The translations under genes were made by a program, and so were the position numbers. Below are positions 7,477 through 17,129 of a stretch of 64,000 nt of DNA, piece after piece; the first letter of the stretch is position 1, and each line of letters starts with the position of its first letter. The notes below the pieces were generated by a model that was not told the origin of the DNA, searched no databases, and saw only the letters and a list, made by a program, of their open reading frames with translations. This DNA comes from Muricauda sp. SCSIO 65647 (GTDB lineage Bacteria > Bacteroidota > Bacteroidia > Flavobacteriales > Flavobacteriaceae), in assembly GCF_021534965.1 (NCBI RefSeq), contig NZ_CP091037.1, forward strand, positions 343,501 to 407,500, given 5' to 3'.

Positions 7477-8304
7477 ATGCCATCTAACAATGAAATAGTT
7501 TTCACGCTCAACAATGGGTTGAAAATGCCATCCATAGGTCTAGGGGTTCTTTTCGCAAAAAATGACGGTGAAGTTGAAAATGCGGTAATCACGGCTCTCA
7601 AATCGGGATACAGAAAAATAGATACTGCCTCAGCCTACCAAAATGAAAAAGGAGTCGGATGGGCCATAAGGCAAAGTGAGGTGCCTAGAAAGAACATATT
7701 TCTTGCAACCAAGGTCTGGAACACAGAACAAGGATATGATAAAACCCTATTTGCCTTTGAACAAAGTTTAAAACAATTGCAAACAGATTATGTCGACCTA
7801 TACTTGATTCATTGGCCAGTTAAATCTAAATACAAAGAAACATATAGGGCCATGGAACGAATTTATTCCAGCGGCAAGGCAAAAGCAATTGGGGTATGTA
7901 ATTTCAACATGGCACAACTAGAAGATCTGATGGAGCATTCCGGTATAGTTCCCGCAGTCAATCAAGTTGAAATGCACCCGCACTTAAGTCAAAACGAATT
8001 GCTAAAATTTGCAAATGCCCATAAAATTCAAGTAGAAGCGTGGAGACCCATTATGATGGGGCAAGTACTCGAAATCCCCCAATTGATGGCTATTGGTGAA
8101 GCACATCAAAAATCTGCTGTTCAAATCACTTTGAGATGGCTTGTGCAGAGAGGCGTTGCCGTTATTCCTAAATCGGTAACGCAGAAAAGAATCCTTCAGA
8201 ATTATGAAATATTCGACTTTGAATTGACCGAAGAGGAAATGGCCGCCATCGAAGCACTCAATCAGAATAGAAATCTCGGAGAAGACCTATCACATATAGA
8301 GTAA
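7477..8304 (+). CDS. Aldo/keto reductase
   Basis: From the ATG at 7477 the product is 275 residues and has the full NAD(P)H-dependent aldo/keto reductase catalytic set: Asp49 and Tyr54 (DTASAYQNE), Lys79 (ATKVW) and His112 (LIHWP). The C-terminal cofactor-binding segment IPKSVTQKRILQN is also present. The frame is open to a TTG at 7429, but the ATG gives the normal N-terminus. It reduces carbonyl compounds to alcohols; the particular substrate is unknown. The moderately AT-rich sequence suggests it belongs to the accessory block. Confidence 0.87.
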   Translation: MPSNNEIVFTLNNGLKMPSIGLGVLFAKNDGEVENAVITALKSGYRKIDTASAYQNEKGVGWAIRQSEVPRKNIFLATKVWNTEQGYDKTLFAFEQSLKQLQTDYVDLYLIHWPVKSKYKETYRAMERIYSSGKAKAIGVCNFNMAQLEDLMEHSGIVPAVNQVEMHPHLSQNELLKFANAHKIQVEAWRPIMMGQVLEIPQLMAIGEAHQKSAVQITLRWLVQRGVAVIPKSVTQKRILQNYEIFDFELTEEEMAAIEALNQNRNLGEDLSHIE

Positions 8305-8480
8305 AACAACAGAAATGGCATGAACTCACCTTTGGTGGCAAGAAGGCAACAAAATAGTGGTAGCCATATCGAATCATAGTTGTTCGGTCAAAGACAAAAA
8401 ATTAAATTGTTGTCCAATTTCCAAGTTTTCAATCATTATGTAGATGAACCTTTAGTATACATTCATTTAAAACAAAAGAC

Positions 8481-8831
8481 ATGAAAAATTTTATGATGCT
8501 GTTCCACAGCGAACCCGATCCCGATTTTAACCCTACTCCCGATCAAATACAGGACGAAGTCAAAGCATGGCAAGATTGGATGGAAAAAATCGAGGCACAG
8601 GGCAAACTCCAAAATCCGGGAGAAGCGCTGGGCTTTGAGGGAAAAACCATGCATTCAGATGGATCCATTACGGATGGTCCGTATGCAGAAATCAAGGAAA
8701 TCGTGGGAGGTTTCATTATCGTCTCGGCAGATTCTATTGAAGAAGCCATCCAACTTGGCAATGGTTGCCCCGTATTAAGCAGTGGCGGAAAAGTAGAAGT
8801 TAGGGACATCATGATTTTTGATGGAATGTAA
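8481..8831 (+). CDS. YCII-related (DGPF) domain protein
   Basis: The 116-residue protein begins MKNFMMLFH and contains DGPYAEIKE (residues 65-73), the hallmark of the YCII/DGPF family, followed by GGFIIVSADSIEEA. Biochemical function in this family is not established. It is placed 26 bases before a sigma factor gene of the type that is habitually paired with DGPF proteins (ECF42), so the two very likely work together, with the DGPF gene a probable target of that sigma factor. Confidence 0.85.
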   Translation: MKNFMMLFHSEPDPDFNPTPDQIQDEVKAWQDWMEKIEAQGKLQNPGEALGFEGKTMHSDGSITDGPYAEIKEIVGGFIIVSADSIEEAIQLGNGCPVLSSGGKVEVRDIMIFDGM

Positions 8832-8857
8832 TATTCCATTTGGCTGTAAAATACAGT

Positions 8858-10099
8858 ATGGACAATAGGCAACTTTCTGGGATATTTAAGTCTGAGTACA
8901 GCAACTTGGTTGCTGTACTCTGCAATTATTACGGATTGACCGACCTACAACTGGCCGAAGACATTGTATCAGATACGTTTCTCAGGGCCATGAAAGCATG
9001 GTCCCATAAGGGCGTCCCCAAATTCCCAAAAGCCTGGCTCAGAAAAGTGGCACAGAATTTATTGTACGAGCACTACAGAAGAAAAAAAATCTATGAGGAA
9101 AAAATCGTTCCTGAAATAGGTGCTGAAAAGCAACAAATCAACCGTATTGAGATTACCGACAAAATAATCGAAGATAGTCAGCTTCAGATGATTTTTGTGC
9201 TCTGTGACCCTGAACTCAATAGAGAATCCCAGCTTTGTATTGCTTTAAGAATTTTATGTGGTTTTACCATTGAAGAGATTGCCAGGGCACTTTTGTCAAA
9301 TAAGGAAACAATCAATAAAAGAATATATAGGGCAAAAAAACTGATCAAAGAACGTAAGCAAATTGAAATAAATCTCACACCGAACCAATATGTTTCTAGA
9401 CTTGATAATGTGCTAAGGGTCATCTACCTGCTATTCAATGAAGGATATTACAGCAGTGTCAATGAAAAAAACATCCGACATGAAATATGCTGGGAAGCCA
9501 TGCGACTCGGTCTTTTCCTGTCAGGGCAAAACATCTTTCCGAAGCCAAAAATATATGCCCTTATGGCCTTAATGTGTTTCCATGCTTCTAGACTGGACGC
9601 AAGGACCTCAGGACAAGGCGGTAATCTTTTGTATCGTGAACAGGATAAAAGACAATGGAACAAAGACCTAATCCAAAAAGGGAAAAAATATCTTAACCGT
9701 TCAGCAACAGGAAATGTTGTCACCAAGTATCATCTTGAAGCTGCAATTGCTTATTGGCATACAAAAGAAACCAAAGAAAAGTGGTATAATATAGTACAGT
9801 TGTACGATAAATTACTCACCATAGAATATTCACCTGTCATAGCTATGAACCGGGTATATGCCCTTGCTCGGGCGAGTTCAATTGATAAGGCCATTCAAGA
9901 AGCACATGAATTGGAATTAAAAGATAACCACCACTATTTCTGTTTGTTAGCTGAACTTTATCATATGAACAATACTATTGACAAAGAAATAGAATACCTA
10001 GACAAAGCCATTGAGTTTGCGAACAAGGAATGTGAAAAAGAACTGATCAAAAGCAAGTTGGAAAAAGCGTACAAACAAAATGAGTGCCCTGAAAAATGA
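8858..10099 (+). CDS. ECF42-type RNA polymerase sigma factor with C-terminal TPR-like (DUF6596) domain
   Basis: Residues about 10-75 form sigma region 2 (LAEDIVSDTFLRAMKAW, then PKAWLRKVAQNLLYEHYRR). Region 4 follows near 130-180 (IALRILCGFTIEEIARALL, INKRIYRAKKLIKE). The remaining about 230 residues are helical and end in TPR-like units, as in the ECF42 group, which lacks a classic anti-sigma factor. The 413-residue length fits. A TTG at 8840 opens the frame earlier, but the ATG at 8858 is preferred. It should direct transcription of the YCII gene just upstream and perhaps others. The signal it senses is unknown. Confidence 0.85.
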   Translation: MDNRQLSGIFKSEYSNLVAVLCNYYGLTDLQLAEDIVSDTFLRAMKAWSHKGVPKFPKAWLRKVAQNLLYEHYRRKKIYEEKIVPEIGAEKQQINRIEITDKIIEDSQLQMIFVLCDPELNRESQLCIALRILCGFTIEEIARALLSNKETINKRIYRAKKLIKERKQIEINLTPNQYVSRLDNVLRVIYLLFNEGYYSSVNEKNIRHEICWEAMRLGLFLSGQNIFPKPKIYALMALMCFHASRLDARTSGQGGNLLYREQDKRQWNKDLIQKGKKYLNRSATGNVVTKYHLEAAIAYWHTKETKEKWYNIVQLYDKLLTIEYSPVIAMNRVYALARASSIDKAIQEAHELELKDNHHYFCLLAELYHMNNTIDKEIEYLDKAIEFANKECEKELIKSKLEKAYKQNECPEK

Positions 10100-10237
10100 T
10101 TCAAATAATAAATGGCCATAAAATCATATTCAATTCTCTCGAAACACAATGCCGGCCGTTGATGACATATATGCAAACATCGATATGACAGTAGTACTTC
10201 AAAAGCTGTGGTTCATTTAAAAGTTTTTCTGGTTTGA

Positions 10238-10245
10238 TATGTTTG
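10238..10245 (+). promoter_or_regulatory. -7 promoter box for the GH53 gene
   Basis: TATGTTTG matches TAnnTTTG about 50 bases before the preferred ATG at 10300. It argues against the longer frame starting at 10234, which would place the start inside the promoter. Confidence 0.45.
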
Positions 10246-10299
10246 AGACACACAATTGCCTACTTTGCATATACTTTACCGTTGCCAGTAGTTATGGGG

Positions 10300-11379
10300 A
10301 TGAACAGAACAATTCGAATAGTGCTATTTTTTTTCGTTGTAATTTCTTGTGACAAGGGTGATGAAACTATTACGACCCCAGAAAACACAAAATCTGAATT
10401 CATTTCTGCCGTCGATATTTCAAGGTATCCTGAAATATCGCGTTCAAATCCAATATTTTATGACCAAGAGGGAAATCGGAGCGATTTTTTAAACATCCTA
10501 AAAGAAAACGGAATAAATACGGTCAGATTGAGAATCTGGGTAAACCCAAGTACCGAACATTCTGGCTTTGACGAAGTAAAACAGTTTTCCCAAACACTAA
10601 AATCGCATGGATTCAAGATTTGGCTGACCCTTCATTATTCCGATACATGGGCCGATCCCGGCCAGCAAAATGTGCCATCAGAATGGGAAGGCATCAGTTT
10701 TGCTTCTTTAAAAGACAGCGTCTACAACTATACCGAAAAAGTAGTACATGAAATAAGCCCAAGCTACGTTCAAATCGGCAATGAAATCAATACCGGATTT
10801 CTCCATCCGTACGGTCATATCACAAACAACTACCAGCAATTTAAAGAACTATTACATTCAGGGGTTGCCGCAACGAGGGCAAATTCAGATACTGCCAAAA
10901 TCATCATCCATTTCGCCGGTATTGAAAATTCTGATTGGTTTTTCAACCAAATGACCACTATTGATTATGATATCATAGGCCTATCTTATTATCCGATTTG
11001 GCATGGAAAATCTTTGGAAAGCCTCAAAACCAAAATGCGGTCTTTAAGTGAGGCCCATGATAAGGAAATTTTAATCGCAGAGACCGCCTATCCCTTTACC
11101 CTTGATTGGAATGATTGGACAAACAATATAGTTGGTTTGGATGACCAGTTGATTTTGCCCGATTATCCGGCATCGGTCGAAGGTCAGCGCCACTTCATCA
11201 AAAAAATCAAAACGCTGGCCAAAGAAGTAAAAAATGGCATTGGGTTCTGCTATTGGGGTGCCGAACTAATTGCCTGGAAGGGTTCTCAAGCCACCGATGC
11301 CTCGCCTTGGGAAAATCAAGCATTATTTGACTTTCAGAATAAAGCATTACCCGTATTGGGTGAATTTGAAATCGAGTGA
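10300..11379 (+). CDS. GH53 endo-beta-1,4-galactanase lipoprotein
   Basis: The 359-residue product starts with a lipoprotein signal (FFVVISC). It then follows the glycoside hydrolase family 53 pattern: NTVRLRIWVNP, LHYSDTWADPGQQ, the acid/base Glu162 in QIGNEINTG, and the nucleophile Glu261 in ETAYPFT. GH53 enzymes cleave beta-1,4-galactan in pectic arabinogalactan or algal polysaccharide. A surface or periplasmic lipoprotein location is inferred. An ATG at 10294 is an equal alternative start. No SusC/SusD pair or other glycan genes adjoin it, so it appears to be a solitary enzyme here. Confidence 0.87.
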   Translation: MNRTIRIVLFFFVVISCDKGDETITTPENTKSEFISAVDISRYPEISRSNPIFYDQEGNRSDFLNILKENGINTVRLRIWVNPSTEHSGFDEVKQFSQTLKSHGFKIWLTLHYSDTWADPGQQNVPSEWEGISFASLKDSVYNYTEKVVHEISPSYVQIGNEINTGFLHPYGHITNNYQQFKELLHSGVAATRANSDTAKIIIHFAGIENSDWFFNQMTTIDYDIIGLSYYPIWHGKSLESLKTKMRSLSEAHDKEILIAETAYPFTLDWNDWTNNIVGLDDQLILPDYPASVEGQRHFIKKIKTLAKEVKNGIGFCYWGAELIAWKGSQATDASPWENQALFDFQNKALPVLGEFEIE

Positions 11380-11461
11380 AAAATAACCGGTGATAATATT
11401 TAGTCATCACTAGTTGTCATTCGATCTACCTTCGACCTCGCCCAGGTCCACACGAAACCCG

Positions 11462-12265
11462 TCATTGTTTGTTGGAAGCCACATAGACGGCCCCCTCGGG
11501 TTTCCCATAAAAGCCCGTCGGTTTCCGGTTTTCTGAAATCTCAGTGTTTTCAAAAACTATCTTGGTGCGCAAATCTTTGATATCACGACCTTCATAATTG
11601 TACCATGAAATCGATTGAGGCAAGGTAATGCCGTTAAAGACGCCCCATTCATATCTTAACCATCTGATATCATTGGAATCTTCACCCGTGCGATAGGTCA
11701 CCGTGTAGCCTAACCAGGCCATTTGATGGGTATCGGCATCATAGTGGATATAGTATTCATCTTTGGGCGAGGTACCTACCCCGTCATTATAGGTAATGGC
11801 AATACCAGGATATGTCTTGCCCTCAAATTCAAGGGGGGTCGTCTCGCCATAGTTGATGCCATCGTCGGCCATGACAAACGGCATGGCATAGAAATAGAAC
11901 ATCAGGTTATGATAGAAATCGGCATTGCCCTTGTACGCACTGTCACCATCAAGCAGCCAAGTCTGTCGGCCATCATGCCCCATCGAAAACTTGGGCGTAT
12001 CGATACGGTCTTTTCGGGTGTATAAATCGATGGTATGGGTTTCCGGTGCTTCTGGCATAGGCCTTTCAAAAGTAAGGGTCCGCTGTCTTTTCCAGAGATC
12101 GATTCCACCGTGGGCATTGAAAATCTTGTGCAACGCTTCCGGATAGTCGTTCACCGCTTCGACGACCTCAACGGTAGTTTCCGATTCTGTTTTATCATTC
12201 TTTTTGGGCTGTTCACCGCAGGCCAAAAAAAGGGCCAATACCAAAAGAAAGGAGAATTGTTTCAT
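11462..12265 (-). CDS. DUF6503 family lipoprotein
   Basis: The 267-residue product has a lipoprotein signal with Cys16 (ALFLAC), a Glu/Lys-rich linker and then a beta-rich domain. Recognisable segments are IFNAHGGIDLWKRQRTL, GHDGRQTWLLDGD and the Trp-rich repeats near the end (RWLRYEWGVFNGITLPQSISWY). This matches DUF6503, an uncharacterised flavobacterial family predicted to sit in the periplasm or outer membrane. The role is unknown. It diverges from the TrmH-type gene. Confidence 0.7.
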   Translation of the reverse strand: MKQFSFLLVLALFLACGEQPKKNDKTESETTVEVVEAVNDYPEALHKIFNAHGGIDLWKRQRTLTFERPMPEAPETHTIDLYTRKDRIDTPKFSMGHDGRQTWLLDGDSAYKGNADFYHNLMFYFYAMPFVMADDGINYGETTPLEFEGKTYPGIAITYNDGVGTSPKDEYYIHYDADTHQMAWLGYTVTYRTGEDSNDIRWLRYEWGVFNGITLPQSISWYNYEGRDIKDLRTKIVFENTEISENRKPTGFYGKPEGAVYVASNKQ

Positions 12266-12323
12266 GGTTCGTCAATTGTTTTGTGGTTTGTCGCCAAGAT
12301 AGTTGAATGTTTACAGTTTCCCT

Positions 12324-12331
12324 TATTTTTG
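12324..12331 (+). promoter_or_regulatory. -7 promoter box, possibly leaderless, for the TrmH-type gene
   Basis: TATTTTTG ends 5 bases before the ATG at 12336. This supports that ATG as the start, rather than the ATG at 12303 upstream of the promoter, and suggests a leaderless mRNA. Confidence 0.5.
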
Positions 12332-12335
12332 GGTC

Positions 12336-13133
12336 ATGCCAGAGCAAAAAGTCATTACAAGCCCCCAAAACCCCTTGGTCAGACAGGTTTTATCACTGAA
12401 GCAAAAATCAAGGTCTCGAAAAAAAGAAAAGCGATTTGTCATTGAAGGGCGGCGCGAGCTACAACTGGCGCTCAAGGGGGGGTATGAAATCGACATGTTG
12501 TTGATTTGTCCGGAGATTGTTTCTGAAGAAGATTTAGATATTGAACTATCTAAGCATCTTAGTACCCGACTGTCGAAACAGGTGTATGAAAAGCTGGCCT
12601 ATAGGGGCAGCACACAGGGCATAATGGCCATTGCCAAGGTAAAGGAACATGGTCTGTCAACCATACGTTTTCAATCTAAAAATCCTTTGATTTTGGTGGC
12701 CGAAAGTCCTGAGAAGCCAGGCAATCTGGGTGCCTTATTGCGAACCGCCGATGCAGCGAACATAGATGCGGTACTGGTCGCGAATCCACAATCAGATCTC
12801 TACAACCCCAATGTCATCCGCTCTAGTATTGGCTGTGTGTTTACGACCCAAGTGGGCGTGGGCACTTCAGAAGAGATCATCCATTTTCTAAAAGTAAATG
12901 GTATCAACATGTATTGTGCGGCACTGACAGCCTCAAAACACTATGCGACCGTTGATTTCGTGCCCCCCTCGGCCATTGTGGTGGGGGCAGAATCTACAGG
13001 ACTGACGCAAACATGGCTTGAAAGTGCTGATCAAAACCTAATAATTCCGATGCAGGGTGAGATAGATTCCATGAACGTGTCGGTATCTGCCGCAATACTT
13101 ATCTTTGAGGCAAAGCGACAGCGCGGATTTTAA
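12336..13133 (+). CDS. TrmH/SpoU-family RNA 2'-O-methyltransferase
   Basis: The 265-residue product has an N-terminal RNA-binding substrate domain (SPQNPLVRQVLSL, FVIEGRRELQLAL) and a C-terminal SPOUT fold. Its three motifs are visible: NLGALLRTADA, VVGAESTGLT and IPMQGEIDSMNVSVS. It uses S-adenosylmethionine to methylate ribose 2'-OH on rRNA or tRNA; the target nucleotide cannot be told. The second motif reads GAESTGL rather than the common GNEGxGL, which is tolerated in the family. The M48 protease gene follows after 5 bases. Confidence 0.87.
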   Translation: MPEQKVITSPQNPLVRQVLSLKQKSRSRKKEKRFVIEGRRELQLALKGGYEIDMLLICPEIVSEEDLDIELSKHLSTRLSKQVYEKLAYRGSTQGIMAIAKVKEHGLSTIRFQSKNPLILVAESPEKPGNLGALLRTADAANIDAVLVANPQSDLYNPNVIRSSIGCVFTTQVGVGTSEEIIHFLKVNGINMYCAALTASKHYATVDFVPPSAIVVGAESTGLTQTWLESADQNLIIPMQGEIDSMNVSVSAAILIFEAKRQRGF

Positions 13134-13138
13134 TTTTT

Positions 13139-14371
13139 ATGGACAAAAGTTTCCTCTTCTGGGCCATCATCGCCATTTTGGTGGTGCAATTTCTTATCGA
13201 ATTCTTGCTCGAATATCTCAACGCCAAAAAGTTTGACGAACCCATACCCCTTGAACTGAACGATGTCTTTGACCAAGAAGAATACACAAAAGCGCAAGCC
13301 TACAAAAAGGTGAACTATCGTTTTGGCCTGATCAGTGATACTTTTGCATTGATCGCCACCTTGCTTTTTTTACTTTTAGGCGGTTTCGAGTGGGTCGATC
13401 AATTGGTAAGGGCTATCGCAAATGGTCCCATACTCATGGCACTACTGTTCTTCGGCATCATTTTTTTGGCCAACAGCCTGATTTCCATTCCATTCAGTTA
13501 TTACAACACCTTTGTAATTGAAGAACGGTTTGGCTTCAATAAAACCACCCGAAAATTGTTTTTTATCGATTTGCTGAAAGGCTGGGTACTGACCGCTATA
13601 ATCGGTGGCCCGTTATTGGCCTTGGTCATTTGGTTCATCGAGAAAACAGGTGATGGGTTTTGGCTTTATGCCTGGGGGCTTATTTCAGTTTTCATGCTGT
13701 TCATCAACCTTTTCTACAGTAGGTTGATCGTTCCCTTGTTCAACAAACAAACCCCATTGGAAGATGGGAGCTTAAAAAATTCCATTGAAAACTATGCCCG
13801 AAAGGTGGGTTTCGAGCTTAAGAACATATTCGTCATTGATGGTTCAAAACGCTCTACCAAGGCAAATGCCTACTTTAGCGGATTGGGCAAAGAAAAACGG
13901 GTGACACTCTACGACACCCTTATTCATGATTTGAACGAAGATGAAATAGTGGCCGTTCTTGCCCATGAAGTGGGGCACTACAAACGAAACCATATCATCT
14001 ACAACCTTTTGTCTTCTGTCACATTGACAGGACTCACCCTGTACATTCTCTCGATTTTCATCAATACCCCTGAAATGTCATTTGCCATTGGGGTTTCACT
14101 GCCCAGTTATCATGCGGCATTTATTGGATTTGCTTTGCTGTACAGTCCGATTTCGCAGCTCACCGGATTGATCATGAACCATCTCTCTCGAAAATTTGAG
14201 TTTCAGGCCGATGATTATGCCAAAAACACCTATGCGGCAAATCCGTTGGTAACCTCTTTGAAAAAGCTCTCAAAGAACAATTTGAGCAACCTAAATCCGC
14301 ATTCCGCTTATGTTTTTGTACACTATTCGCACCCTCCGTTAAAAGAACGTATCCGCAACCTAAGGGCATAA
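13139..14371 (+). CDS. M48 family (Ste24/CAAX-type) membrane metalloprotease
   Basis: The 410-residue protein has several membrane segments and the zinc site HEVGH at residues 276-280. The third ligand Glu lies in EFQADDYA near 353. The terminal HYSHPPLKERI segment is typical of Ste24-like M48A peptidases. Bacterial members are thought to act in membrane protein quality control; prenyl-protein processing is not expected here. The gene starts 5 bases after the TrmH-type stop and is likely transcribed with it. Confidence 0.87.
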   Translation: MDKSFLFWAIIAILVVQFLIEFLLEYLNAKKFDEPIPLELNDVFDQEEYTKAQAYKKVNYRFGLISDTFALIATLLFLLLGGFEWVDQLVRAIANGPILMALLFFGIIFLANSLISIPFSYYNTFVIEERFGFNKTTRKLFFIDLLKGWVLTAIIGGPLLALVIWFIEKTGDGFWLYAWGLISVFMLFINLFYSRLIVPLFNKQTPLEDGSLKNSIENYARKVGFELKNIFVIDGSKRSTKANAYFSGLGKEKRVTLYDTLIHDLNEDEIVAVLAHEVGHYKRNHIIYNLLSSVTLTGLTLYILSIFINTPEMSFAIGVSLPSYHAAFIGFALLYSPISQLTGLIMNHLSRKFEFQADDYAKNTYAANPLVTSLKKLSKNNLSNLNPHSAYVFVHYSHPPLKERIRNLRA

Positions 14372-14415
14372 TTTTTGTTGGTATAGTTTAAAGTTTGCCG
14401 TAATTTTAATATACG

Positions 14416-16620
14416 ATGACAAAGGCGGCCATAGAAAAAGAGAACAAAGAGATTGCGAAGCAATACAAAGAGTTGTTGCGCATCAGCTATCAGACCTTGT
14501 CTGCGAAAGACAAGAAAATGATACGCTCTGCCTTTGACGTGGCCGTTGACGCCCACAAAGACCAACGGCGAAAATCTGGTGAGGCCTATATCTTTCATCC
14601 CATAGCGGTAGCTAAAATCGTGGCCTCAGAAATCGGGCTCGATGCAGTTTCGATCGCTTCTGCCCTACTTCACGATGTGGTCGAAGACACCCCTTATACC
14701 CTTGACGATATCGAACGCATGTTCGGCGAGACCATTGCTCGAATTGTCGACGGACTGACCAAAATCGCGCATCTAAAAAAAGACAAAGATATAAGTCAGC
14801 AGGCCGAGAACTTCAGAAAGATGCTATTGACATTGCACGATGATGTTCGGGTCATTATCATCAAAATCGCCGACCGCTACCACAATATGCTCACCCTCGA
14901 TGCCATGCCTGAGGACAAACAGGTCAAAATGGCCTCAGAGACCTTGTACATATATGCCCCATTGGCCCACAGAATCGGGTTATACAACATCAAGACCGCT
15001 TTGGAAGACCTCAGCCTCAAATATACCGAACCCGAGGTGTATCAAGACATACAAAGTAAAATCGAGCAGACAGAGGAAGAACAGCAGGCCTACATCGACA
15101 ACTTCTCAAAAATCATCAAAAACTCCCTTGACAAAGAAGGTCTGAATTATGAGATCAAGGGTCGAATGAAATCGACCTTCTCGATCAGAAGAAAGATGAA
15201 GACACAAAACGTGTCTTTTGATGAGATATATGACAAATTTGCCATCCGCATTATCTACAAATCTGATCGACAGAACGAAAAGTTTCTCGCCTGGAAAATC
15301 TATTCGATCGTCACCGACCATTTTACCCCTAATCCCATTCGGTTACGCGATTGGATCACCTCACCCAAATCAACAGGTTATGAGGCATTGCACATCACGG
15401 TCATGGGGCCGATTGGCAAATGGGTCGAGGTACAGATACGCAGTGAACGCATGCATGAAATTGCTGAAAAGGGATATGCCGCCCATTTCAAGTACAAGCA
15501 TGGCGATCAAAAAGAGCAGGGCATAGAGGTCTGGCTGAACAGATTGCAAGAAGCCCTTGAAACTTCCAATGGTAATGCAGTAGATTTTGTGGAAGAGTTC
15601 AAATTGAACCTCTATTCAAAAGAAATTTTTGTTTTCACCCCAAAAGGCGAACTGAAATCACTGCCAAAAGGTGCCACACCCCTTGATTTTGCCTTTAGCA
15701 TCCACACCGAAGTCGGCATGAAAACACGTGGGGCCCGGGTCAACGGCAAGTTGGTTCCGTTAAATACCGAACTGAACAGTGGTGATCAGGTAGAGATCAT
15801 CACCTCAGAATCGGCCAAGCCCACACAAAACTGGTTGAATTATGCCAATACGGCACGGGCCAGATCTAAAATTCGGTCGTCCCTAAAAGAAGAAAAAAAG
15901 AAAATCGCCGAAGAGGGCAAAGAAATCTTAAGAAGAAAACTCAAATCACAGAAAGTCACGCTCAATGAAGATGTAATCAACAAGATGGTGGTCTATTTTA
16001 AATTGAAGACCAGTTTAGATCTTTTTTATCGCGTGGGCATCGGTTCGATCGACAATCAGAAAATAAAAGATTTTGCCTCATCGTACAGTAATTCGTTCCT
16101 TAACTTTTTCAAAAACAAAATACGCAAGACACCCATACCTGAAGATGTCGATAAAGATGAGCTCACCTCTAAATATGATTTATTGGTCTTCGGTAGTGAA
16201 GAAGAGCGCTTGAATTACAAATTGTCAAAATGTTGTAACCCTATTCCCGGAGATGAAGTCTTCGGATTTGTGAGCGTGAATGACGGCATTAAAGTGCACA
16301 AGAAGAATTGTCCGAATGCCATTTCCTTGCAATCAAACTATGCCTATCGTATCATCAGCGCCAAATGGATAGATTCTTCACAAGAAGAATATACGGTCGA
16401 CATACAGTTAATGGGCATTGATAACCTCGGCCTGGTCAACGAAATCACCAAAGTCATTTCAGATGACCTAAATGTAAACATGCGCAACTTGAACTTTGGT
16501 ACCGATGGCGGAACCTTTTCGGGCAGAATCACAGTGGTGGTCAAGAATAACTCTATACTTAAAAGATTGGTGGCCAACCTAAAACAGATTGAGGGCATCG
16601 ACAAGGTCACCAGAATTTAA
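14416..16620 (+). CDS. Bifunctional (p)ppGpp synthetase/hydrolase, Rel/SpoT family
   Basis: The domains run in the usual order for a long RSH enzyme of 734 residues. An HD hydrolase domain is seen by LLHDVVEDT near 88-96 and a synthetase domain by [18 protein letters not shown] near 308-325. A TGS domain near 400-460 follows ([21 protein letters not shown] in part), then a conserved-Cys zinc-finger-like region ([14 protein letters not shown]) and a C-terminal ACT domain. It makes and degrades the stringent response alarmone. It is followed by a Fur-type regulator and purA. A near-consensus -7 box TAATTTTA lies at 14401-14408, 8 bases before the ATG. Confidence 0.93.
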   Translation: MTKAAIEKENKEIAKQYKELLRISYQTLSAKDKKMIRSAFDVAVDAHKDQRRKSGEAYIFHPIAVAKIVASEIGLDAVSIASALLHDVVEDTPYTLDDIERMFGETIARIVDGLTKIAHLKKDKDISQQAENFRKMLLTLHDDVRVIIIKIADRYHNMLTLDAMPEDKQVKMASETLYIYAPLAHRIGLYNIKTALEDLSLKYTEPEVYQDIQSKIEQTEEEQQAYIDNFSKIIKNSLDKEGLNYEIKGRMKSTFSIRRKMKTQNVSFDEIYDKFAIRIIYKSDRQNEKFLAWKIYSIVTDHFTPNPIRLRDWITSPKSTGYEALHITVMGPIGKWVEVQIRSERMHEIAEKGYAAHFKYKHGDQKEQGIEVWLNRLQEALETSNGNAVDFVEEFKLNLYSKEIFVFTPKGELKSLPKGATPLDFAFSIHTEVGMKTRGARVNGKLVPLNTELNSGDQVEIITSESAKPTQNWLNYANTARARSKIRSSLKEEKKKIAEEGKEILRRKLKSQKVTLNEDVINKMVVYFKLKTSLDLFYRVGIGSIDNQKIKDFASSYSNSFLNFFKNKIRKTPIPEDVDKDELTSKYDLLVFGSEEERLNYKLSKCCNPIPGDEVFGFVSVNDGIKVHKKNCPNAISLQSNYAYRIISAKWIDSSQEEYTVDIQLMGIDNLGLVNEITKVISDDLNVNMRNLNFGTDGGTFSGRITVVVKNNSILKRLVANLKQIEGIDKVTRI

Positions 16621-16630
16621 TTTTTCGCCG

Positions 16631-16638
16631 TAACTTTG
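16631..16638 (+). promoter_or_regulatory. -7 promoter box for the Fur-type gene and purA
   Basis: TAACTTTG matches TAnnTTTG and lies 20 bases before the ATG at 16659, directly after the stop of the Rel gene. Fur and purA can therefore be transcribed apart from rel. Confidence 0.5.
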
Positions 16639-16658
16639 CCACAAGCAGAAAAAATCAG

Positions 16659-17117
16659 ATGGGAAACGCTAAAAACCAAGAAATTGTAAAGAACGTTTTC
16701 ACGACTTTTCTTGAAGAGAACGGCCATAGGAAAACGCCCGAGCGCTATGCCATTTTGCAAGAAATATACAATAGCGACGATCACTTTGATGTTGAATCGC
16801 TCTACATCAAAATGAAGACCAAGAACTATCGCGTAAGCCGTGCCACGCTCTACAATACCATTGAGCTGTTGCTCGAATGCAAACTGGTTCGAAAACACCA
16901 ATTCGGAAAAAACCAGGCACAGTACGAAAAATCATATTTTGACCGACAGCACGACCATGTTATCTTGACCGATACGGGCGAGGTCATCGAGTTCTGCGAT
17001 CCACGCATACAATCTATCAAAAAGACCATAGAAGAGGTTTTTGATATCGAAATTAACAACCACTCCCTATATTTTTACGGAACCCGAAATAAAGAAGAAG
17101 AAAACCTAACCAAATAA
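16659..17117 (+). CDS. Fur family metal-dependent transcriptional regulator
   Basis: The 152-residue product has the Fur winged-helix domain ([33 protein letters not shown]) and a C-terminal dimerisation domain containing [17 protein letters not shown]. The usual CxxC pair of the structural zinc site is missing: the place of the first pair reads TDT. Members of this lineage respond to iron, zinc, manganese or peroxide; which one cannot be told. It starts 38 bases after rel and ends 12 bases before purA. Confidence 0.87.
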   Translation: MGNAKNQEIVKNVFTTFLEENGHRKTPERYAILQEIYNSDDHFDVESLYIKMKTKNYRVSRATLYNTIELLLECKLVRKHQFGKNQAQYEKSYFDRQHDHVILTDTGEVIEFCDPRIQSIKKTIEEVFDIEINNHSLYFYGTRNKEEENLTK

Positions 17118-17129
17118 CCCACATATTTC

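Noticed and set aside
14840..15145. Open frame of 101 codons inside rel in another frame
   Set aside because: It lies fully within a strongly conserved gene and its translation has shadow-frame composition. The same applies to many frames in other genes (for example 27872-28420 and 34043-34480).
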